A program made the translations under genes and the position numbers. The notes beneath the pieces are model-generated. The model was not told where the DNA came from, searched no databases, and was given only the letters and a program-made list of their open reading frames with translations. 64,000 nt of DNA from Tritrichomonas musculus (Eukaryota > Parabasalia > Tritrichomonadida > Tritrichomonadidae): positions 1,860,001 through 1,924,000 of the forward strand of contig JAPFFF010000010.1 of the NCBI GenBank assembly GCA_039105265.1. Reading direction: 5' to 3'. Shown in pieces: positions 60,901-64,000 of the stretch (its first letter is position 1; the number at the start of each line of letters is the position of its first letter).

Positions 60901-61410
60901 CTGCGTTCAAGCAACAACAATCATTACAGAGAAGAATCTCCAGATTTCCTTGCCGGCCAAGACGATGAATGGACAAAGTCACAGAAAAGTTGTCACTTGT
61001 CGATCGAAGGCTTGAATGAAGGCGAGACTCTCCGCCAAATGAAGGAGGCTGCAGCGCTCGGAGACTCACAAGCGCAGGAAAATCTGCTCATCAGGTCCAA
61101 CGACGAGAACGACGCTGAAAACGTATTCAAATACATCAGCATGCTCGTCAAGTCCGGCAATTGGCAAATTCCGCTCAAGTACGCAGTCGGCCTCTTCAGG
61201 TCTGGTTTTTACACGCAGTCGTTCAACTACTTCACGCTTATCTCCGCAACGAACAATCCTGTGGCTCTGTTTTACATCGGCGTGATGAAATTCACAGGCC
61301 AGGGATGCGTGGAAGACAAGGATGAGTCATATAAGATCATGAAGAGTCTATCTGAGAAGGGAATCAACAAGGCAACTGAGTTTCTCCAAGATCATGATGG
61401 ACAGTTTTAG
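54922..61410 (+). CDS. Three-kinase-domain TKL-like protein with long 18-residue repeat and Sel1-like tail
   Basis: 2,162 residues from ATG. Kinase 1 (about 14-300): GKGTFSNVF, FAAKI, YRDLKLLN (His to Tyr), DFG, GSPLYMAPE. Kinase 2 (about 350-640): GEGSFGVVY, YAAKV, HRDLKPSN, DFG, GTPIYISPE; all key residues present. Kinase 3 (about 690-960): the glycine loop is lost (KNDFWKVYEV), the catalytic loop is HHDLKPGS (Arg to His, Asn to Ser), DFG is kept; it is probably a pseudokinase. Then eleven KLVEEE repeats (about 994-1059), 48 in-phase 18-residue repeats NEQQVPDNQSYQQFHSNQ (about 1067-1930), a Gln/Asn-rich stretch, and a Sel1-like tail (about 2035-2160). The first half fits the expanded TKL kinases of trichomonads. 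The tail from about 60.9 kb is much richer in GC than the rest. It is probably a cytosolic signalling scaffold; targets unknown. Confidence 0.88.
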   Translation: MLQEYKFLDIKDYRKLKFLGKGTFSNVFRIQEKATGNIFAAKILQDFYGDEEGKAQKLIERMKIESSSYSRLNFPSITKFYGVCSRDFEDEPYPSLILEYIPNGTLNDLFAKSSKGEPLPPEWNSTKVLINIYGIAAGMSYLHSKDVLYRDLKLLNILEDENYYPKMTDFGVSKIILDINQDNSIGVGSPLYMAPEILNGDQKYTKSIDVYSFAICVYQLIAKTNPFSYLKGNMTPQRFMAMIKKGDRSKFNANVPKCYQELITKCWSQDPENRPTFPQIVEMLKTNREFVTELNVDEEEFHEYIDIIEGRKPYPTSDIRQQKEEEIVEEDEKPLIIHDAKPFDLESVEQTKVIGEGSFGVVYEVRDKETNSVYAAKVSKGEIYECLKSDNQTVNLVREVSILSKVSHPAIMHFIGYSPTNFKKSPKPVIVTELLKNGTLADLIELERRGLACNEWDFTKKLINIYGIASSMKYLHSIDILHRDLKPSNILVDEFLFPKLADFGLSKDYLNKSADCERLQQTDLLGTPIYISPEIYENISYTKAGDVYAFGFIVYEIMTSEVPNVGSQKYQIMWNVSRGVRPEFNSDIPKCYRRLIEQCWDQNPENRPSFDDIVDTLRNDPEFITDLVVESDFLDYVDMIDENQPNKTFTKIEIPKEKLQQNEFSDILHLEGFVDLSNYQKKKKNIWKNDFWKVYEVTEKKTGQILLAKVSSLMISNFSKDEIEGLKKEVSILSKLDHPSLLKFIGYSPTNFKKEPKPTIISEYSLKQTLANIIDLKRKSIQSEDWNETKILMIIFGIASGMSYLHSNGIIHHDLKPGSVFIDKDLLPKISDFGSFTKIQILRSMSCQSSSKIQNDPNYSAPEVLNSEGACKASDVYSFALIVYEIMTKEKPFSNLNTNEIFVEVVTKCGRPVFPSEENVRIPDHYKELIEACWCQNPSERLSFDDIVNILKSDTRFLSEKVDKQKYFEFVNSIENYDQSKKNDKHQEHMNNQKLVEEEKLVEEEKLVEEEKLVEEEKLVEEEKLVEEEKLVEEEKLVEEEKLVEEEKLVEEEKLVEENQQAQSSQNEQKVPDNQSYQQFHSNQNEQQVPDNQSYQQFHSNQNEQQVERSINDQQFHSNQNEQQVPDNQSYQQFHSNQNEQQVPDNQSYQQFHSNQNEQQVPDNQSYQQFHSNQNEQQVPDNQSYQQFHSNQNEQQVPDNQSCQQFHSNQNEQQVPDNQSCQHFHSNQNEQQVPDNQSYQQFHSNQNEQQVPDNQSYQQFHSNQNEQQVQDNQSYQQFHSNQNEQQVPDNQSYQQFHSNQNEQQVPDNQSYQQFHSNQNEQQVPDNQSCQQFHSNQNEQQVPDNQSCQQFHSNQNEQQVPDNQSCQQFHSNQNEQQVPDNQSYQQFHSNQNEQQVPDNQSYQQFHSNQNEQQVPDNQSYQQFHSNQNEQQVPDNQSYQQFHSNQNEQQVPDNQSCQQFHSNQNEQQVPDNQSCQHFHSNQNEQQVPDNQSYQQFHSNQNEQQVPDNQSYQQFHSNQNEQQVQDNQSYQQFHSNQNEQQVPDNQSYQQFHSNQNEQQVPDNQSYQQFHSNQNEQQVPDNQSCQQFHSNQNEQQVPDNQSCQHFHSNQNEQQVPDNQSYQQFHSNQNEQQVPDNQSYQQFHSNQNEQQVQDNQSYQQFHSNQNEQQVPDNQSYQQFHSNQNEQQVPDNQSYQQFHSNQNEQQVQDNQSYQQFHSNQNEQQVPDNQSYQQFHSNQNEQQVPDNQSYQQFHSNQNEQQVPDNQSCQQFHSNQNEQQVPDNQSCQHFHSNQNEQQVPDNQSYQQFHSNQNEQQVPDNQSYQQFHSNQNEQQVQDNQSYQQFHSNQNEQQVPDNQSYQQFHSNQNEQQVPDNQSYQQFHSNQNEQQVPDNQSYQQFHSNQNEQQVPDNQSYQQFHSNQNEQQVQDNQSYQQFHSSQNEQQVPDNQQFHYIQHDQQLHRNQNEHQVQRSLNESMEQIRSNHPFHQYQNEQQANLNQNAKFLRSSNNNHYREESPDFLAGQDDEWTKSQKSCHLSIEGLNEGETLRQMKEAAALGDSQAQENLLIRSNDENDAENVFKYISMLVKSGNWQIPLKYAVGLFRSGFYTQSFNYFTLISATNNPVALFYIGVMKFTGQGCVEDKDESYKIMKSLSEKGINKATEFLQDHDGQF
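57901..58098 (+). repeat. 18-bp tandem repeat encoding KLVEEE
   Basis: Eleven units of 18 bp, in frame. Two synonymous variants occur (AAATTGGTT/AAATTGGTG and AAACTAGTG), and their patchy order shows unequal exchange. Confidence 0.9.
58120..60711 (+). repeat. 54-bp minisatellite, 48 units, inside the kinase gene
   Basis: 2,592 bp equal exactly 48 units of 54 bp with no indel, all in frame, coding NEQQVPDNQSYQQFHSNQ with few variants (SCQ, SCQHF, VQDN, and one VERSINDQ unit). Larger blocks of six to eight units recur in the same variant order, so growth was by multi-unit duplication. Because 54 is a multiple of 3, some other frames also stay open over the array. Confidence 0.92.
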
Positions 61411-62790
61411 AGTTAATAAAGAATTATTTATAACAGTACTTTTTGAGTGATTTTTTATTCATTAAAAAAAATTGGATTGGATAATTGTCTAATCAAAATA
61501 AGAATAATTACCTTCAAGGTAAGATATATGTAATATTTTTTCCTATAATTTTCTAATTTTTATAATGATCATAAATATATCTAGATTATTATATTTATGC
61601 AAAGTTAGAGTAGCTGTAACTAAATTGCTTTTTTCTTGAAGATCATCAAAAAATCAAAGATCATTTATTTATATATTTTGTTTTTTATCAAGATATTCAG
61701 ACTTTTAGGAATTTATTATATGAAAATGGAATCATTTTTTTAAGTTATTCCAAATTTAAAAGAGAATAAAAATCCAATTATTATTTTTAAGCAAGTCCTT
61801 TTTCTCTTGACTGAAGATTCAGTTTCCAATTGAAGAATTATTGATCTTTTAAACATTACTTCTGTATTGTCAAATTCAAATGCTTTTTTATATGAAATTA
61901 TTAATGCAATGTAAATTTTGAAGCAATCAATCGTTGTTCTGTTATTCGTGCAAGTTATTTTTAATTAAAACATAAAAAATCTACATGTTATTGCAAAATT
62001 CCAGCAAATAATGTGTCGCAAAGTATATACTATAAACAATGCACATTAATTCTTTTAAATTAAATACTGATGATGGTGCTCGATTTATCTTTTTTTTTAA
62101 CATAAGTTTCACGTTAGGTTTTCTAATAAAAGTCAATTTGATTCATAAATAAATATTTTTTTTAAATTGTATATAATAAATCATGAAGATGTAACGGATA
62201 AAAAAAATCTTTGAAAATAATTTGTTTATTTAGCATTAATAGATTCTTTCTTATAATTTGATACCAACTATTTTAAAGTTAATTTTGTTCAGGCTTGCGA
62301 AAACTGAATTTACTCCAATTTTCAAATTATTTTGCTAAATTCTCAAAAGAGAAAAAAAAACAATAATGTATATGATTATATTAATGCATAATAAATCTTC
62401 AATTTCAAAAATGTTTAAAGTTTTTTCCTTTGAAAATAAAATATTTATACAATCTTATTGTAATAAAATTTCCTCAGAAAAAAAAAAACTGAAAAAAACC
62501 TGAAAAGCATTAAAATGAAAATTTCTCTATTAAAAAAACAAAAATCATATTAAACTAATGTTTAAATATGAGTAATATATTAATATATATTTAATTCCTA
62601 TAAATTACTAATTTCAATTTGTAAAATAAAAATATATAGACATTTCTTATGTGTACTAAAATATTTACATAAAAAGTTAAATTTTTTTTCTATACAAAAA
62701 TTAAATAAACATAGAATATTTTGAATTAAAAAAATAAAATCCATAGAACTTTAATTTTTTTGATTTTGTGTTGCATTTTTATAATTCGAA
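61411..62790. other. Intergenic with a possible kinase relic
   Basis: About 1.4 kb of AT-rich sequence. Only the short relic at 61686-61768 was recognised. Confidence 0.5.
61686..61768 (+). pseudogene. Possible relic of a kinase-Sel1 gene N-terminus
   Basis: The frame reads YQDIQTFRNLLYENGIIFL followed by SYSKFKRE and a stop. The kinase-Sel1 protein at 34.7 kb begins SIHDFQNLLENGEIYISNEY with LKE following. The matching residues D, NLL, ENG and I in order suggest homology, but the segment is short and no start or downstream kinase domain was found. Confidence 0.4.
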
Positions 62791-63381
62791 ATGAATTTAT
62801 CAATCCCTCAAGATCAAAAAAGATTCGACACAGGTTTAATTGTCAATTTATTATCATTTAGCCTTCCAAAGAGTCTTATCAAAAAGAATGAAGAAATTCG
62901 TGTTAGTATCACTACAACTCCTGAGAAAAGAAAGCAACATTTTCATATAAAAGGGAAGAATATGAATAGTCCTAATCATGCGTTTAAATTAAATATTAAC
63001 AACGAAACAAAAAGAATTGTTGTAATATTCAGAAAAAGAACAATTCTTCCTTATAATCCAGTTATCGCTTCAACAACGATTCATTTAAGCGAGTTTACTG
63101 ATATGCCTAGAGAATCAATTGCATCAAGTAAAATTGATTCTGATATTAAAATTTTAAATATTTATTATCCACTTCAAAAGCAAATTAACTACCAAAATAA
63201 TTGTCAATTACAAAATCAAAAAACTAATAGAAAAGTTCTTGGACAAATGCAGGTTCAATTGTCATTTGCTCCACCATTTGCGAATTTCTATGATGGAAAA
63301 AGTACGCAAGATTATGAAAAAGATAACAATAAAAGAGAACTAAAGAAAAAATCTAGAAAAAATATAAAATGGAGATTTTGA
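62791..63381 (+). CDS. Small C2-like beta-sandwich protein (tentative)
   Basis: 196 residues from ATG. The pattern of alternating beta strands (IVNLLSFSLPKSL, IRVSITTTPEKRK, HAFKLNINNETKRIVVIFRK, ASTTIHLSEF, VLGQMQVQLSFAPPFANF) resembles short C2-like proteins known from trichomonads. The aspartates that bind calcium in classical C2 domains are not evident, so a calcium-independent lipid- or protein-binding module is more likely. The C-terminus is basic (RELKKKSRKNIKWRF), which could favour acidic membranes or nuclear entry. A GCATTTTTATA word lies about 15 bp upstream. The gene is probably real; the family call is inference. Confidence 0.6.
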   Translation: MNLSIPQDQKRFDTGLIVNLLSFSLPKSLIKKNEEIRVSITTTPEKRKQHFHIKGKNMNSPNHAFKLNINNETKRIVVIFRKRTILPYNPVIASTTIHLSEFTDMPRESIASSKIDSDIKILNIYYPLQKQINYQNNCQLQNQKTNRKVLGQMQVQLSFAPPFANFYDGKSTQDYEKDNNKRELKKKSRKNIKWRF

Positions 63382-63776
63382 TATAGTGATCAAAATTCCC
63401 TAAATACTTTTAGTGAAAAATTAAGTACATTTCGCCTCAGATTTGTGATTTTGAATATCTCGCAATTAAAATATTTTATAGCTTATTTCTTTTATAACAC
63501 TTATTTTTATAAAATGTAAAGTAATATTTATTAAATTTTTATTGCTAATAGGTTTATAATTTAGAGAATCGATATTAAAAACATCACTTTTTACATCTAA
63601 TACTTGATTATCAGTTTAAAGATCTGATATCGAGATTATCGATACGAAATGTGATATGAAAATAATTGTAAACTTGAAATCATGAAAAATGATAGCATAA
63701 TAGATTAATTTAATATTTCAATATATCTAACTGTCTTTGAATTGCAAATTCCACATTGTGATTTGCTATTACAACT

Positions 63777-63816
<40 letters not shown>

Positions 63817-63903
63817 TTTTTCACAAAATGAATAAAAGTCGGACAATCGTTTTTTTCTACGCCACTTTTTGAATGGTTTTTCTATCCATGAGTAGCTACT
63901 CAT
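63382..63903. other. Intergenic with 37-A tract and repeat fragment
   Basis: CGAGATTATCGAT and ACGAAATGTGATAT near 63.62-63.66 kb match the repeat at about 11.86-11.92 kb. A run of 37 A spans 63778-63814. No gene. Confidence 0.55.
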
Positions 63904-63998
63904 AAAATTATAACTATTTGCTTTTTTTGATATAATTTTTTTTTATTTTTACATAATTTTTCAGGAATATACGCACCAGTGATCACCACAGGGCTGCG
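63904..63998 (+). repeat. Dispersed repeat, copy 2, running to the window end
   Basis: Second copy of the 45817-45909 segment (TTTTTACATAATTTT, then CCAGTGATCACCACA). The similarity continues to the window edge, so the true repeat may be longer. Confidence 0.7.
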
Positions 63999-64000
63999 CG

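Overview
The window looks like nuclear DNA of a trichomonad (Parabasalia), most likely a Tritrichomonas species such as T. foetus or T. musculus. No single marker proves this. The combination supports it: very AT-rich DNA with long A/T runs, uninterrupted protein genes, BspA-type leucine-rich repeat proteins, DUF3447/ankyrin proteins, tandem TKL-type kinases, kinase-Sel1 fusions, ALK-type glycine-rich proteins, a two-repeat Myb factor and eukaryotic tRNAs. The species name is inference from family content, not from a database search.

Region 1 (1-31.5 kb) is mostly housekeeping genes spaced by mobile-element debris. Two apparently identical 1,428-bp DNA transposon copies at 417-1844 and 2500-3927 each have their own 9-bp target duplication. 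They are followed by a longin-domain membrane protein, two Ser/Thr kinases facing away from each other, a small unknown protein, an ABCA-type half transporter, a two-RRM RNA-binding protein, a mariner-like element with long inverted repeats, a large USP-family deubiquitinase, a BTB/discoidin protein, tRNA-Gly(TCC) and an R2R3 Myb protein. At least five non-autonomous inverted-repeat elements can be delimited in the window, with different target-site signatures (9 bp, TA, TTAA, about 6 bp).

Region 2 (31.5-46 kb) holds expanded-family genes. On the + strand the order is DUF3447/ankyrin, BspA LRR, kinase-Sel1. On the - strand, reading from 44.5 to 39.6 kb, the order is again DUF3447/ankyrin, BspA LRR, kinase, but this copy is decayed. 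A third DUF3447 relic lies beside it, with tRNA-Trp(CCA) between them. In all three DUF3447 copies the reading frame stops at the same place.

Region 3 (46-64 kb) holds a head-to-head pair of coiled-coil/glycine-rich proteins separated by a TTAA-flanked MITE, one of them in an unusually GC-rich stretch. It continues with a BspA relic, a bacterial-type acyltransferase-3 membrane protein, and a 2,162-residue protein with three kinase domains, 48 in-phase copies of an 18-residue repeat and a Sel1-like tail. A small C2-like protein comes last. The families point to signalling, surface or adhesion functions and protein turnover; no operons are expected in this lineage and none are seen.
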